NCBI RefSeq assembly: GCF_001678495.1
Contig: NZ_JTJL01000015.1
Location: forward strand, 1-44,433
Reading direction: 5' to 3'
Source of the DNA: Gallibacterium salpingitidis
GTDB taxonomy: Bacteria; Pseudomonadota; Gammaproteobacteria; Enterobacterales; Pasteurellaceae
DNA: 44,433 nucleotides
The stretch's first letter is position 1. Each line of letters opens with the position of its first letter. Positions 19,016 through 29,581 of the stretch are shown piece after piece. Under the pieces are notes generated by a model that made no database searches, was not told the DNA's origin, and saw only the letters and a list, made by a program, of their open reading frames with translations. The translations under genes were made by a program, and so were the position numbers.

Positions 19016-19280
19016 TTGTAGAACATGAACAACAAGGCAAATGCGTCAGCCTTATCAGGCATTTCCAATTCGAAACACACTGTGCTCTGATTTAAGTTGA
19101 TTTCATTACCGTTGTTTAGTTCAAGTTGATAATGAACAAGCTCACCAGTGGTATCTCAATATGAAAGAGCTAGGACAATGGTGGAGTAGTTTAATCTGAA
19201 AAAGATTAGAGCCACTATCGGCATTTAAGAGAGATTTTTGATAACAACATAGATGATTTAATTTGAATAAAGAGAACAAC
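19016..19280 (+). other. Intergenic region before glyS with possible decayed coding
   Basis: No intact gene with a start and ribosome-binding site is visible in these 265 bases. Two short open stretches on the plus strand look protein-like. One is a 27-codon frame that begins within the end of the preceding gene and ends at 19095. The other is a 32-codon frame at 19101-19199 containing QAHQWYLNMKELGQWW. An antisense stretch is also open. A single decayed gene or chance are both possible. Confidence 0.35.
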
Positions 19281-21350
19281 ATGACAACAAGAAACTTCCT
19301 TGCCGAAATCGGCACAGAAGAGCTACCACCGAAAGCTCTGAAAAAATTAGCGGTGGCATTTGCAGACAATTTCACAGCTGAATTAAACAATGCTGGATTA
19401 ACTTTTGATAAAGTAGAATGGTTTGCTGCGCCTCGTCGTTTAGCAGTAAAAGTACAAAACTTAATTACTGAACAACCAAGTAAGACCATCGAAAAACGTG
19501 GCCCAGCGGTATCGGTAGCTTTTGATGCAGATGGTAAACCAACTAAAGCCGCAGAAGGTTGGGCAAGAGGTTGTGGGATTACAGTTGATCAAGCGGAACG
19601 TGTTAGCACCGATAAAGGCGAATGGTTACTTTATCGCAGTGTTGAGCAAGGTAAACCAACAAAAGCTCTGTTAGTTGATTTAGTAGCAGCGGCATTAGCA
19701 AAATTACCAATTCCAAAACCAATGCGTTGGGGCGATAAAAGTGAACAATTTATTCGTCCAGTGCATACAGTAACATTATTATTTGGTGATGAATTAATTG
19801 ACGGCACGATTCTTGGTGTGGCAAGTGCTCGCACTATTCGTGGTCACCGTTTCTTAGGTGAAGCTGAATTTACTATTGATAATGCAGATCAATATCCACA
19901 ATTGTTGGCGGAAAAAGGTAGTGTAATTGCGGATTTTGCGGAACGTAAAGCAATTATTCGTCGTGATGCAGAACAAGCTGCTGCGAAAGTAGGCGGTATT
20001 GCAGATATTGAAGAAGATCTATTAGAAGAAGTGACTTCATTGGTTGAATTCCCGGTCGTAATGACAGCGAAATTTGAAGAACGTTTCTTAGCGGTGCCGG
20101 CGGAAGCCTTAGTTTACACAATGAAAGGCGACCAAAAATATTTCCCAATTTATGATCAAAATGGCAAGTTGTTACCACACTTCATTTTTGTTTCTAATAT
20201 TAACCCAGCAGATCAAAGCTCAGTTATTCAAGGAAATGAAAAAGTCGTACGTCCACGTCTAAGTGATGCGGAATTCTTCTTTAAAACAGACTTAAAACAA
20301 CGTTTGGAAGATAACTTACCACGTTTACAAACTGTATTGTTCCAACAACAATTAGGTACGCTATTCGATAAAACCCAACGTATTGAAAAATTAAGCGGTG
20401 AAATCGCACAACAAATTGGCGCTAATGTGCAACAAGCACAACGTGCAGGTTTATTATCAAAATGCGATTTGATGACCAATATGGTGTTTGAATTTACCGA
20501 TACACAAGGTGTAATGGGAATGCACTATGCACGTCATGATGGCGAAGATGAAGAAGTGGCGGTTGCATTAAATGAACAATATATGCCACGTTTTGCTGGC
20601 GATGAATTACCACGTAGCTTAGTAGCGTGTTCAGTGGCATTAGCAGATAAATTCGATACTTTAGTGGGGATTTTCGGTATTGGTCAGCATCCAAAAGGGG
20701 ATAAAGATCCATTTGCATTACGTCGTGCCGCATTAGGGGTATTGCGTATTATTGTAGAGAAAAATTTACCATTGGATTTAGTTGATTTAACTGAAAAAGC
20801 AGCACAACTTTATGGTGATAAACTCACTAATAAAGCGGTAGTTGCTGAAGTGGTTGATTTTATCCTAGGTCGTTTCCGCGCTTGGTATCAAGATGAAGGT
20901 TATGCAATTGATACTATTCAAGCGGTATTAGCGTGTCGTCCAACCAAACCGGCTGATTTTGATGCACGTGTGAAAGCAGTAAGTCATTTCCGTACTCTTG
21001 AAGCAGCGCAATCATTAGCAGCAGCAAATAAACGTGTACAAAATATTTTGTCAAAAGTGGAAGGAGAATTACCGCAACACATCGATCTTGCTTTATGTCA
21101 AGAAGCGCAAGAAGTTACTCTTGCTGAACGTGTCTTAGAATTACAACGTGAATTACAACCGCTATTTGCAAAAGGTGATTATCAAACAGCATTAGACCAA
21201 TTGGCTGACTTACGTGAAAGTGTGGATAATTTCTTTGATAATGTGATGGTTAATGCAGAGGATGCTAAATTGCGTCAGAACCGTTTAGCGATTTTAAATA
21301 CTTTGCAAGGGCTATTCTTGCAAGTTGCCGATATTTCGTTATTGCAATAA
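19281..21350 (+). CDS. glyS: Glycyl-tRNA synthetase beta subunit
   Basis: GlyS binds tRNA-Gly and pairs with GlyQ in the alpha2-beta2 enzyme. The 689 residues equal the E. coli length. It starts [23 protein letters not shown] and contains [25 protein letters not shown], the HD-domain-like region (HYARHDGED) and a C-terminal anticodon-binding-like domain. I chose ATG 19281; an upstream in-frame TTG would add six residues. The ribosome-binding site (AAAGAGA) is modest. It is followed by a strong terminator. Confidence 0.97.
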   Translation: MTTRNFLAEIGTEELPPKALKKLAVAFADNFTAELNNAGLTFDKVEWFAAPRRLAVKVQNLITEQPSKTIEKRGPAVSVAFDADGKPTKAAEGWARGCGITVDQAERVSTDKGEWLLYRSVEQGKPTKALLVDLVAAALAKLPIPKPMRWGDKSEQFIRPVHTVTLLFGDELIDGTILGVASARTIRGHRFLGEAEFTIDNADQYPQLLAEKGSVIADFAERKAIIRRDAEQAAAKVGGIADIEEDLLEEVTSLVEFPVVMTAKFEERFLAVPAEALVYTMKGDQKYFPIYDQNGKLLPHFIFVSNINPADQSSVIQGNEKVVRPRLSDAEFFFKTDLKQRLEDNLPRLQTVLFQQQLGTLFDKTQRIEKLSGEIAQQIGANVQQAQRAGLLSKCDLMTNMVFEFTDTQGVMGMHYARHDGEDEEVAVALNEQYMPRFAGDELPRSLVACSVALADKFDTLVGIFGIGQHPKGDKDPFALRRAALGVLRIIVEKNLPLDLVDLTEKAAQLYGDKLTNKAVVAEVVDFILGRFRAWYQDEGYAIDTIQAVLACRPTKPADFDARVKAVSHFRTLEAAQSLAAANKRVQNILSKVEGELPQHIDLALCQEAQEVTLAERVLELQRELQPLFAKGDYQTALDQLADLRESVDNFFDNVMVNAEDAKLRQNRLAILNTLQGLFLQVADISLLQ

Positions 21351-21373
21351 TTAGGTATTATTGGGATATGTTG

Positions 21374-21402
21374 AAAAGGAAGAACTTGGTTCTTCCTTTT
21401 TT
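21374..21402. terminator. Bidirectional terminator between glyS and the NSS transporter
   Basis: AAAAGGAAGAAC and GTTCTTCCTTTT form a 12-bp stem with a 3-nt loop. T tracts follow on the plus strand and A tracts precede, so it can serve glyS and the convergent transporter gene. Confidence 0.88.
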
Positions 21403-21415
21403 ATGTATGAAGTAG

Positions 21416-22780
21416 TTAGAGTAGATTGCTGATAAAAATCACAATAATCACCAATGGCACAACATATTTAACATAGTTAAACCACCAACTTGCTAATTTA
21501 GAATTTTCCGCTAAACGTAATTCTCGTTTGGCCTCTTCTTTCATTACATAACCGACGAAGATCGCACAGCATAGTGCAGTTAGCATAAATAGAATATTGC
21601 CACTAATAAAATCAAAGGCATCAAAGATATTTTTGCCAAATAATCGAATATCATGCCATGGACCATAACTAAGAATAGAGGGTACATTACCTAAGATAAA
21701 GATCGCACCTAAGACAATTAAAATTGCTAAACGACGATTAATTTTGGTTTTCTCTTGGATTGCCGTAATGATCACTTCATAGATAGTCAATGATGTGGTT
21801 AATGCAGCGATCAGCAATAGGCTAAAGAAGATAATCGCAAAGAATTTACCTGCCCACATATGAGAAAACACAATCGGTAAACTTTGGAATACCAATGTTG
21901 GGCCTGAATTTGGTGCGATGCCGAAGGTAAATAATGATGGGAAAATCATAAAGCCAGCTAATACGGCAATAATTGTATTAACAAAGCCTGTAATCACTGC
22001 GGTTTGTACTAGGTTTTCCCCTTTTTTTAAATAGCTAGAAAGCGTAACAATAACACCGAAACCAAGACTTAAAGCAAAAAAGACTTGCCCTAAGACAAAT
22101 ACAAACAATTGAGGAGTAATTTTAGAAAAATCAGGTTTAAGATAAAAAACAATGCCTTCCCAAGCGCCCGGTAGAGTAATGTTACGGATTACCATACAGA
22201 TCAAAAAGATAAACAGCAGCGGCATTAGATATTTTACTGACTTCTCAATACCGTCAATGACGCCTTTTACTAAGATAATGTAATTTACTAATACGAAAAT
22301 GAAAGTGTAAAGGCTAATCAATGCTGGATTATCCATTACCGTTGTCTGGAAAAAGTTTTTTGTCATTTCAGCGGTAATTGGTTGGCTAATATCAAGGCTG
22401 CCACCAAAAAGGCTAACGATATAATTAATTACCCAACCGCCAAGCACCATATAATATGCCATGATGCAGAATGAACCTAAAATACTTAAATAACCAACGA
22501 GTTTCCAGAAAGAGGGAATGGGCTTACCATTAATTTTACCTGTAAAAGAGTCGATGGCATTAACGCGGATACGACGACCAATCACATTTTCCACTAAGAT
22601 CATTGGAATTCCGATCAATAACATCGCCACACAAAATAGGAATACATAAGCGCCTCCGCCATTTTCACCGACTAAATAAGGAAAGCGCCAAGTAGCACCA
22701 AAACCGACTGTTGCTCCGGCAACTGTTAATACGTAGGTCAGTCGGCTAGACCAAGTTTGTCTTTCTGTTTTTGTTGTCAT
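21416..22780 (-). CDS. Neurotransmitter:sodium symporter (SNF/NSS) family transporter
   Basis: This inner-membrane carrier belongs to the LeuT-fold NSS family, whose bacterial members import amino acids with sodium. The 454-residue protein has about eleven hydrophobic segments. The TM1 signature reads VAGATVGFGATWRFPYLVGE, followed by NGGGAYVFLF, and TM6 reads FVLGQVFFALSLGFGVI. The Asn that follows GxG in canonical TM1 and contributes to the Na1 site in LeuT is Ala29 here. The substrate is not predictable. It starts 21 bases after nth on the same strand, so it may be read from the rnf operon. Confidence 0.9.
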   Translation of the reverse strand: MTTKTERQTWSSRLTYVLTVAGATVGFGATWRFPYLVGENGGGAYVFLFCVAMLLIGIPMILVENVIGRRIRVNAIDSFTGKINGKPIPSFWKLVGYLSILGSFCIMAYYMVLGGWVINYIVSLFGGSLDISQPITAEMTKNFFQTTVMDNPALISLYTFIFVLVNYIILVKGVIDGIEKSVKYLMPLLFIFLICMVIRNITLPGAWEGIVFYLKPDFSKITPQLFVFVLGQVFFALSLGFGVIVTLSSYLKKGENLVQTAVITGFVNTIIAVLAGFMIFPSLFTFGIAPNSGPTLVFQSLPIVFSHMWAGKFFAIIFFSLLLIAALTTSLTIYEVIITAIQEKTKINRRLAILIVLGAIFILGNVPSILSYGPWHDIRLFGKNIFDAFDFISGNILFMLTALCCAIFVGYVMKEEAKRELRLAENSKLASWWFNYVKYVVPLVIIVIFISNLL

Positions 22781-22801
22781 AATATTTTCTCTCTTGATTT
22801 T

Positions 22802-23437
22802 TTAATATTCTGTTTTTTCTTTAAATTCGCAGAGATCCTCAATTAAACAAGCACCACAACGAGGTTTACGGGCAACGCAGGTATAGCGGCCATGTAAAAT
22901 AAGCCAATGATGAACATCAACTTTAAATTCATCCGGTACCACTTTCAGTAATTTTTTTTCTACGGCGAGGACATCTTTTCCTGGTGCAAAACCAGTGCGA
23001 TTAGCAACACGAAAAATATGGGTATCAACAGCAATCGTTGGCCAACCAAAAGCCGTATTTAACACAACATTGGCAGTTTTACGACCAACACCGGCAAGCG
23101 CTTCTAACGCTTCTCTTGATTCAGGGACTTCACCATTATATTTCTCAACTAAATCGCGGCAGGTTTTCATAATATTTTCTGCCTTGCTGTTATATAGACC
23201 GATAGTTTTGATATAACTTTTTAAGCCATCAATGCCCAAATCGAGAATCGCTTGTGGGGTATTGGCTACTGGGAAAAGTTTAGCTGTTGCCTTATTGACA
23301 CCAACATCGGTTGCTTGTGCTGATAGAATTACAGCGATCAATAACTCAAAGACCGAGTTGTATTGTAATTCTGTAGTAGGATGCGGATTAGCATCACGTA
23401 AACGTGTCAGAATCTCAATTCGTTTTTGCTGATTCAT
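22802..23437 (-). CDS. nth: Endonuclease III
   Basis: Nth is a DNA N-glycosylase/AP lyase that removes oxidised pyrimidines in base-excision repair. The 211-residue protein equals the E. coli length. It has the helix-hairpin-helix GVGRKTANVV with catalytic Lys120 and Asp138 (VDTHIFRV). The iron-sulfur cluster motif C-x6-C-x2-C-x5-C lies at the C-terminus (CVARKPRCGACLIEDLC). Its ATG overlaps the rnfE stop as TAATG, the usual position of nth at the end of rnf/rsx operons. Confidence 0.98.
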   Translation of the reverse strand: MNQQKRIEILTRLRDANPHPTTELQYNSVFELLIAVILSAQATDVGVNKATAKLFPVANTPQAILDLGIDGLKSYIKTIGLYNSKAENIMKTCRDLVEKYNGEVPESREALEALAGVGRKTANVVLNTAFGWPTIAVDTHIFRVANRTGFAPGKDVLAVEKKLLKVVPDEFKVDVHHWLILHGRYTCVARKPRCGACLIEDLCEFKEKTEY

Positions 23438-24120
23438 TATTTTTTCCGTTCAATGATATTTTTGATGGCAAGTAATACAGCTAAACCTAGAAATGCACCT
23501 GGCGGCAAAATGGCTAATAGAAAATGGTTGTCGGCATGGAATAACGTTATTTTTAGTGCTTTAGCTGATTCACCGAATAAATTTTCCATACCACTAAATA
23601 AGGTGCCATTGCCGATAGCTTCTCGTAAAGCACCTAAGACCACTAAGCTTAATGTCATGCCTAAGCCCATTGAAAAACCGTCGAACATAGAATGCAATAC
23701 TGGATTTTTTGAAGCATAAGCTTCAGCTCGCCCAATCACGATACAGTTAGTAACAATTAAAGGAATAAAAATACCTAGTGATTGATAGAGGGAGTAGGTA
23801 TAAGCATTCATTACCAACTGTACGATAGTTACTGTAGAAGCAATGATCATCACATAAATTGGAATACGAATGGCTTTCGGAATTAAATGACGACATAACG
23901 AAATAACGCTATTAGTGCAAATCAACACTAACATTGTTGCTAAACCTAAACCGAGCGCATTAGCGACAGTATTTGAAACGGCGAGTAAAGGACATAATCC
24001 TAGCAGTTGTACTAAGGTAGAGTTATTTTTCCAAACACCCTGCCACAATAGGGTTTTCCAAACCGAAGTTTGTGAGTTATCAGCAGGAAGGGTTTCAGTA
24101 ATGGATGTTCCATGATTCAT
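23437..24120 (-). CDS. rnfE: Rnf electron-transport complex subunit E
   Basis: RnfE (RsxE) is an integral membrane subunit of the ion-translocating ferredoxin:NAD oxidoreductase complex. The 227-residue protein has about six membrane segments and the blocks [31 protein letters not shown] and [15 protein letters not shown]; it is homologous to RnfA. I placed the start at ATG 24120 (MNHGTSITE), 13 bases past the rnfG stop. An upstream ATG would add 17 residues overlapping rnfG and does not match the family. E. coli calls the same operon rsx (SoxR reducing). Confidence 0.95.
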   Translation of the reverse strand: MNHGTSITETLPADNSQTSVWKTLLWQGVWKNNSTLVQLLGLCPLLAVSNTVANALGLGLATMLVLICTNSVISLCRHLIPKAIRIPIYVMIIASTVTIVQLVMNAYTYSLYQSLGIFIPLIVTNCIVIGRAEAYASKNPVLHSMFDGFSMGLGMTLSLVVLGALREAIGNGTLFSGMENLFGESAKALKITLFHADNHFLLAILPPGAFLGLAVLLAIKNIIERKK

Positions 24121-24133
24121 AATGAGGTTCTCA

Positions 24134-24766
24134 CTATTGGCAACGGGTAAATTGTTCAGCATTAAAAACAAAAGATTTAGCTAAAAATTGCACTAAGCCT
24201 CTTTTTACAGCATTGACGACAGCGCGTGGTGTAATAGTTGCACCAGCAAATTGATCAAAATCACCACCATCTTTTTTAACTGCCCATTTATCACTCTCTT
24301 CTATTTTGAAGACTTTATTGGTAAAGGCATAAATCCAGTTAGATAGACGAGTTTCAATTTTGTCGCCTAATCCTGGTGTTTCGTGGTGTTCTAATACGCG
24401 GACGCCTAACACTTTGCCAGTAGGCGTTACCGCAACTAAGATCCGAATATCGCCTGAATAGCCGTCCGGTGCCGTAGTTTCAAATAGATAAGCTGCGATT
24501 TGTTCTTGTTGTTTTGCGAGATATAAACGTGAAATATTTTGTAAACCACTCTGTTCTTTAGGACGATAGCAAGCGGCTAATAGATTATTATCTGCAAAGT
24601 TTTTTGGTAGCACTTCTGATAATAGTTGGCGTTGTTGATTTTCCATTGCTTGCTGAATACGATCTTGTGTGAGTAGATAAATACCCAAGGTAACAAGCGT
24701 ACAGATCAACGCAACTAATCCTAAGATTAAGGCATAATTTATTGTTGTTCGTTTTATGGTTGCCAT
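24134..24766 (-). CDS. rnfG: Rnf electron-transport complex subunit G
   Basis: RnfG is a membrane-anchored periplasmic flavoprotein carrying covalent FMN. The 210 residues have one N-terminal membrane helix (about 11-30), then a periplasmic domain with [14 protein letters not shown]. The flavinylation motif [13 protein letters not shown] carries FMN on the second threonine of GATIT. It lies nine bases after rnfD. Confidence 0.95.
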   Translation of the reverse strand: MATIKRTTINYALILGLVALICTLVTLGIYLLTQDRIQQAMENQQRQLLSEVLPKNFADNNLLAACYRPKEQSGLQNISRLYLAKQQEQIAAYLFETTAPDGYSGDIRILVAVTPTGKVLGVRVLEHHETPGLGDKIETRLSNWIYAFTNKVFKIEESDKWAVKKDGGDFDQFAGATITPRAVVNAVKRGLVQFLAKSFVFNAEQFTRCQ

Positions 24767-24775
24767 TGTTTTTCC

Positions 24776-25846
24776 TTAACGACCGTAAAGACGTGGTCGA
24801 GTATAGTGATCAATTAAAGGCACACAAATGTTGCTGAGTAATACAGCAAAAGCAACTCCATCTGGATAGCCGCCGTAAAAACGGATCACATAGAGCAAGG
24901 TTCCGACCAGCACACCAAAATATAATTTTCCTTTCGGTGTAATTGAAGCAGTGACTGGATCAGTAGCAATAAAAAAAGCACCAAACATCGTTGCTCCAGA
25001 AAAAAGTTGCCATAATGGCGATGGAAAAGTTTCTGGCGCAATTAACCAAGTGACGCTACTAAAGATAGAGAGTGTTACTAATAGGGCCACAGGAATTTGC
25101 CAATGAATAACTTTTTTCCAAATTAAAAATAGACCACCTAATAAGAAAGCCAGATTTACTTGCCACCAACCAATGCCCATTGGCACAGTAAGCATTTGCT
25201 GCCAATTGGTATGTTGGAAAATAGGTGAAGTCGCAATTTTGCTCAACTCAAGATGATTTTTAACCCCAGTTTTAACACTATCTAGTGGTGTTGCTTGGGT
25301 AACGCCATCAATGGTTGAAGTTAATTGATGCAAACTATAACCGTCGCTGCTGACTCCTTGGAAAATCAATAAATAAGCATCACGAAAACTGGTCGGTTCG
25401 AGTAATAAGTGATTCGGTAACGCCCAAGCGGTCATTTGTGCAGGAAAAGAGACTAATAAAATAGCATAACCAACCATCGCAGGGTTGAATGGATTTTGTC
25501 CTAAACCACCATAAACGTGTTTACCTAAAATAACAGCACAAAAAGTTCCCAATAGAATTAACCAGTAAGGTGCATATGGTGGGATAGCGACAGCCAAAAT
25601 TAATGCTGTTAATACAACACTTAAATCAGATAGGTCAGTCCAATTACGTTTACCACGCAATTTAGTCACGATCCATTCTAAGCAGACAGCAAAGCTAACA
25701 GCTAACCCGATTTGAATTAAAGTACCAAAGCCAAAGTAATAGAGCTGTACGATGATAGCTGGGATCATTGCAGCAATAACCCATAGCATCACTTTGGTGG
25801 TTAAGCTAGTGGAATGAACGTGTGGTGAACTTGCCATTCTAAACAT
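24776..25846 (-). CDS. rnfD: Rnf electron-transport complex subunit D
   Basis: RnfD is a membrane subunit with covalent FMN, related to NqrB. The 356-residue protein has about nine to ten membrane segments and the flavinylation motif [19 protein letters not shown], with Thr in SGAT as the attachment site. The start is ATG 25846 ([12 protein letters not shown]), matching the family N-terminus; the frame stays open 65 codons further upstream only because it runs through the rnfC repeat DNA. The ATG overlaps the end of rnfC by eight bases, with AAGGA ten bases upstream. Confidence 0.95.
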   Translation of the reverse strand: MFRMASSPHVHSTSLTTKVMLWVIAAMIPAIIVQLYYFGFGTLIQIGLAVSFAVCLEWIVTKLRGKRNWTDLSDLSVVLTALILAVAIPPYAPYWLILLGTFCAVILGKHVYGGLGQNPFNPAMVGYAILLVSFPAQMTAWALPNHLLLEPTSFRDAYLLIFQGVSSDGYSLHQLTSTIDGVTQATPLDSVKTGVKNHLELSKIATSPIFQHTNWQQMLTVPMGIGWWQVNLAFLLGGLFLIWKKVIHWQIPVALLVTLSIFSSVTWLIAPETFPSPLWQLFSGATMFGAFFIATDPVTASITPKGKLYFGVLVGTLLYVIRFYGGYPDGVAFAVLLSNICVPLIDHYTRPRLYGR

Positions 25847-28283
25847 TATGATGATTTCCTTCTCGTTCTGCTTTTTTCGCTTTAGCACGTGCAATAGCTG
25901 CGGCAATCGCAGCTTTACGTGGATCCGTTTCCTCTGTTGTTGCGGTATTGCCTTCAATCGCTGTTGTTGCTGTTGCAACAGTATTTTGTTCAGCAGCTTG
26001 TGCCACTTTTTTCGCTTTAGCACGCGCAATTGCTGCAGCAATCGCAGCTTTACGTGGATCCGTTTCTTCTGTGGTTACGGTATTGCTTTCAATCGCTGTT
26101 GTTGCTGTTGCAACAGCATTTTGTTCAACAGTTTGTGCGGCTTTTTTCGCTTTAGCACGCGCAATTGCTGCAGCAATCGCAGCTTTACGTGGATCCATTT
26201 CTTCTGTGGTTACGGTATTGCTTTCAATCGCTGTTGTTGCTGTTGCAACAGTATTTTGTTCAGCAGCTTGTGCCGCTTTTTTCGCTTTAGCACGCGCAAT
26301 TGCTGCAGCAATCGCAGCTTTACGTGGATCCGTTTCTTCTGTGGTTACGGTATTGCTTTCAATCGCTGTTGTTGCTGTTGCAACAGCATTTTGTTCGGTA
26401 GCTTGTGCCGCTTTTTTCGCTTTAGCGCGCGCAATTGCTGCTGCAATCGCAGCTTTACGTGGATCCGTTTCTTCTGTGTTTACGGTATTGTTTTCAATCG
26501 TTGCTGTTGCTGTTGCAACAGTATTTTGTTCGGTAGCTTGTGCCGCTTTTTTCGCTTTAGCACGCGCAATCGCTGCGGCAATTGCAGCTTGTTTATCATT
26601 AGCTTGAGTTGTGGTGTTTTCTGTTTGCGCTTGTTTTGCTAATTTGCGAGCTTTGCGTGCCGCCATAATATCACTATTGTCTGGCAAAATTTCGCCATGT
26701 TCACTAGTAATAGTTTTAATAGTTGGTTTTTCTGCTGTGTTATTAGCGGCTTGTTTTTGACGAATTCGTTCTAGCGCTGCTTGTACAGGATCAACACCTT
26801 GTTGTTTTGCCATTTCTGCACGTCGTGCTTCAGCAGCTTGTTGTGTACGACGATCACGTTCTTGTTTTTCTCTTTCTAATCGAGCTTGTTTTGCTTCAAA
26901 GCGTAGTTTCGCTTCTTCCGCTAATTTTGCTTTTAGATCTAATTCAGCAATTTTCGCTTTCTCTTGTCGGAAATATTGTATTAGCGGAATATTGCTTGGA
27001 CAAACATAAGCACAAACACCGCATTCGATACAATCTTTGAGATTGTATTCTTGCGATTTTTTGTGATCTTCACTACGCGCAAACCAGTAAAGCTGTTGCG
27101 GCATCAATTTTAATGGACAATGATCGGAACAAGCCGAACAACGAATACAGTTACGTTCCGCTGGTGGTGGTTGATATTCAAAATGATCTGGTGCAATTAA
27201 ACAGTTAGTAACTTTTGTTACAGGTGAATTTAGGTTAGGCAAAATAAAGCCCATCATTGGACCACCCATAAATACAGGGAAGCGTTCATCATACTGATAG
27301 CCAGCTTGGCTAAGCAGATGATAAATCGGTGTACCAATACGAACCCAAACATTTCTTGGCTGTGGAATTTTGTCGCCAGTTAGGGTGACGACACGTTGAA
27401 TCAATGGTTCATCATTAATAATCGCTTTTTTGACTGCAAATGCTGTTGCCACATTATTCATCAATACGCCAATTTGTGATGAACGCCCATTATTAGGTAC
27501 TTCTAATCCCGTTAGTACTTGAATCAATTGTTTCGCTGCACCGGACGGATATTTGGTTGGAATTACGCGAACTTCAATATCATTAGCACCAGCTAGAGCT
27601 TGTTGCATTGCAGCAATTGCTTCTGGCTTATTATCTTCAATCGCTAAGACTACTTTTTCTGGGCGCAAAATATAACGTAAGATGCGAATCCCTTCGATGA
27701 TATCGTGGCTGCGGTCACGCATTAGACGATCATCACAAGTAATATAAGGCTCACATTCTGCACCATTAATAATTAATAGTTTCGTTTTATTTTCTGCACT
27801 AGAGATTTTCGATGCAGTAGGGAAAACAGCACCACCTAAACCAGCGATCCCTGCCTGATAGATCTTTTTCACTAATTGTTCTGGCGGGACAGTGAGAAAA
27901 TCTTCGATTGGCTGACGTTCACGCCATTGATCTTTACCGTCAGCTTGTAAGGTGATCGTAGTTTCAGGCAAACCTGATGGATGGGAAGAAACATAATCAC
28001 CAATTGCTATAATGGTACCAGAAGTAGGCGCATGCACTGGCAGAGTACGATAATTCTCGCCAGTTGTTAAAGGTTGTCCTTTCAGCACATAATCACCAAC
28101 TTGTACCAATAGTTGCCCCGCATTACCCGCGTGTTGTTTCAACGGAATGTAATAGGTTTCAGGCTGTTTTAATGAGGAAAGTTGTGTGCCATTGGATTGC
28201 TGTTTCATTTCTGGTGGATGAATACCGCCAGGAAAATCCCACAACCGATTCTGTTTTATTCGGGTTAATACATCATCTAACAT
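25839..28283 (-). CDS. rnfC: Rnf electron-transport complex subunit C with repeat-rich tail
   Basis: RnfC is the peripheral NADH-side subunit, carrying FMN and two [4Fe-4S] clusters. The 814-residue protein has a NADH-binding loop [12 protein letters not shown] (148-159), cluster one at C379, C382, C385, C389 and cluster two at C418, C421, C424, C428. A charged coiled-coil-like stretch (440-510) follows. The tail has six copies of [14 protein letters not shown] at exactly 45-residue spacing (starting 566, 611, 656, 701, 746, 791), joined by Ala/Thr-rich linkers. E. coli RsxC and Haemophilus RnfC also have alanine-rich tails, but the length varies and its role is unknown. Confidence 0.96.
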   Translation of the reverse strand: MLDDVLTRIKQNRLWDFPGGIHPPEMKQQSNGTQLSSLKQPETYYIPLKQHAGNAGQLLVQVGDYVLKGQPLTTGENYRTLPVHAPTSGTIIAIGDYVSSHPSGLPETTITLQADGKDQWRERQPIEDFLTVPPEQLVKKIYQAGIAGLGGAVFPTASKISSAENKTKLLIINGAECEPYITCDDRLMRDRSHDIIEGIRILRYILRPEKVVLAIEDNKPEAIAAMQQALAGANDIEVRVIPTKYPSGAAKQLIQVLTGLEVPNNGRSSQIGVLMNNVATAFAVKKAIINDEPLIQRVVTLTGDKIPQPRNVWVRIGTPIYHLLSQAGYQYDERFPVFMGGPMMGFILPNLNSPVTKVTNCLIAPDHFEYQPPPAERNCIRCSACSDHCPLKLMPQQLYWFARSEDHKKSQEYNLKDCIECGVCAYVCPSNIPLIQYFRQEKAKIAELDLKAKLAEEAKLRFEAKQARLEREKQERDRRTQQAAEARRAEMAKQQGVDPVQAALERIRQKQAANNTAEKPTIKTITSEHGEILPDNSDIMAARKARKLAKQAQTENTTTQANDKQAAIAAAIARAKAKKAAQATEQNTVATATATIENNTVNTEETDPRKAAIAAAIARAKAKKAAQATEQNAVATATTAIESNTVTTEETDPRKAAIAAAIARAKAKKAAQAAEQNTVATATTAIESNTVTTEEMDPRKAAIAAAIARAKAKKAAQTVEQNAVATATTAIESNTVTTEETDPRKAAIAAAIARAKAKKVAQAAEQNTVATATTAIEGNTATTEETDPRKAAIAAAIARAKAKKAEREGNHHNV
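25872..26588 (-). repeat. 135-bp tandem repeat inside rnfC
   Basis: Five full 135-bp units plus a 42-bp partial copy occur in tandem. A GGATCC in each full unit falls at 25921, 26056, 26191, 26326 and 26461, exactly 135 bp apart. Units keep frame (45 codons). Linkers alternate QNTV and QNAV, suggesting 270-bp duplication of unit pairs. Confidence 0.95.
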
Positions 28284-28293
28284 TTTGACTTTC

Positions 28294-28902
28294 CTAATTT
28301 TTTATTGTTTTTGGCGTTGTTGCAGCAGGCACTTCAACGATAGGGATAATCAAATTTTGATCATATTTCCAATTCCACGAATCAACAGTCGGTTTTACTT
28401 TTTCCATCGTAATACAGTCTGTTGGGCAAGGTGCAACGCAGAGTTCGCAACCTGTACAGAGATCTGGAATGACAGTGTGTAATGCTTTATTTGCCCCAAT
28501 AATGGCATCAACAGGACAAGCTTGGATACATTTTGTACAGCCGATACACATCTCTTCATGAATGAATGCCACTTTGGCGACAGGCTCATCTTCAAAGACA
28601 CCTTGCGGCGCTTCTACACCTAATAAATCTGCTAATTTCTCAACTAAAGGTTGTCCGCCGGGTACGCATTTAGTGATAACATCGCCATTGGCAATGGCTT
28701 CGGCGTATGGACGACAACCAGGGTAACCACATTGCCCGCATTGGCTTTGTGGCAATAAAGTATCAATTTTATCAACAATAGGATCCGATTCGACTTTGAG
28801 TTTTATTGAGGAAAAGCCGAGGATCGCGCCAAAAATCAGCGCTAATAGGGCGACGCTGATTAAGATCCAAACATAAGGTGATAATGATAATAACCAGGAC
28901 AT
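28294..28902 (-). CDS. rnfB: Rnf electron-transport complex subunit B
   Basis: RnfB is the ferredoxin-like entry subunit of the complex. The 202-residue protein has one N-terminal membrane helix (about 8-30), an Fe-S domain with [16 protein letters not shown] and two 2[4Fe-4S] ferredoxin motifs ([16 protein letters not shown] and [16 protein letters not shown]). The start ATG overlaps the rnfA stop (TAATG), so translation is coupled. RnfC follows after ten bases. Confidence 0.96.
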   Translation of the reverse strand: MSWLLSLSPYVWILISVALLALIFGAILGFSSIKLKVESDPIVDKIDTLLPQSQCGQCGYPGCRPYAEAIANGDVITKCVPGGQPLVEKLADLLGVEAPQGVFEDEPVAKVAFIHEEMCIGCTKCIQACPVDAIIGANKALHTVIPDLCTGCELCVAPCPTDCITMEKVKPTVDSWNWKYDQNLIIPIVEVPAATTPKTIKN

Positions 28903-29483
28903 TAGACTCTCACTAATCCACTAAAGCCCATAAATGCTACTGACATTAATCCAGCTGTAATTAACGCAATTGATGCACCTTTAAAAGGAAAAGGTACATC
29001 AGCAGCCTCAATCCGTTCCCGCATTGCAGCAAATAACACTAATACCAGTGAAAAACCTAGTGCCGCACCAAAGCCGTAAATGACTGATTGAATAAAATTG
29101 TGAGCTAAATTAACGTTTAATAAAGCAACGCCAAGGACAGCACAGTTAGTCGTAATTAAAGGTAAGAAAATTCCTAAGAGGCGATACAATGTAGGACTAG
29201 TTTTATTGATCACCATTTCAGTAAATTGTACTACCACTGCGATGACGAGAATGAATACTAACGTACGCAGATAAATTGCATTAAGCGGTAATAAAATATA
29301 ATGGTCTACCAAGTAGGCGACTAAAGAAGCAACCGTTAATACAAAGGTAGTCGCTAATCCCATACCAACGGCAGTATCCACTTTTTTAGATACTCCCATA
29401 AATGGGCATAAACCAAGGAATTTCACTAGCACAAAATTGTTAATTAACGCTGTGCTAATAATTAAAAGAATATAACTAATCAT
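28902..29483 (-). CDS. rnfA: Rnf electron-transport complex subunit A
   Basis: RnfA is a six-helix membrane subunit homologous to RnfE and NqrE; together they bind a membrane iron-sulfur centre and form the ion path. The 193 residues match the family length and contain [20 protein letters not shown] and [18 protein letters not shown], including the conserved cysteines (in LGLCP and TNCAV). It is the first gene of rnfABCDGE-nth and has its own promoter. Confidence 0.96.
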   Translation of the reverse strand: MISYILLIISTALINNFVLVKFLGLCPFMGVSKKVDTAVGMGLATTFVLTVASLVAYLVDHYILLPLNAIYLRTLVFILVIAVVVQFTEMVINKTSPTLYRLLGIFLPLITTNCAVLGVALLNVNLAHNFIQSVIYGFGAALGFSLVLVLFAAMRERIEAADVPFPFKGASIALITAGLMSVAFMGFSGLVRV

Positions 29484-29511
29484 TGTCCTATCACCTAAAA
29501 ATAAGGGTGCT

Positions 29512-29540
29512 ATTATCGTGTTTTCTCAAGCAGAGAACAA
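29512..29540 (-). promoter_or_regulatory. Putative sigma-70 promoter of the rnf operon
   Basis: On the minus strand TTGTTC (29535-29540), a 17-bp spacer and GATAAT (29512-29517) precede rnfA by about 30 bases. Spacing is ideal and both hexamers are reasonable. Confidence 0.6.
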
Positions 29541-29581
29541 TAGCTAAATGCTAGTATTTATTGTATTAGCTAATGAAAATG

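Noticed and set aside
24776..26041. A 421-codon frame for rnfD starting inside the rnfC repeats
   Set aside because: The first 65 codons are shifted rnfC repeat DNA (Gln/Lys-rich); the family N-terminus MFRMASSPH begins at 25846.
25848..26642. Long antisense open frames (264 and 219 codons, Cys- or Ala-rich) across the rnfC repeats
   Set aside because: They are by-products of an in-frame 135-bp repeat with no stops in several frames; no ribosome-binding site or family match, while rnfC on the other strand is certain.
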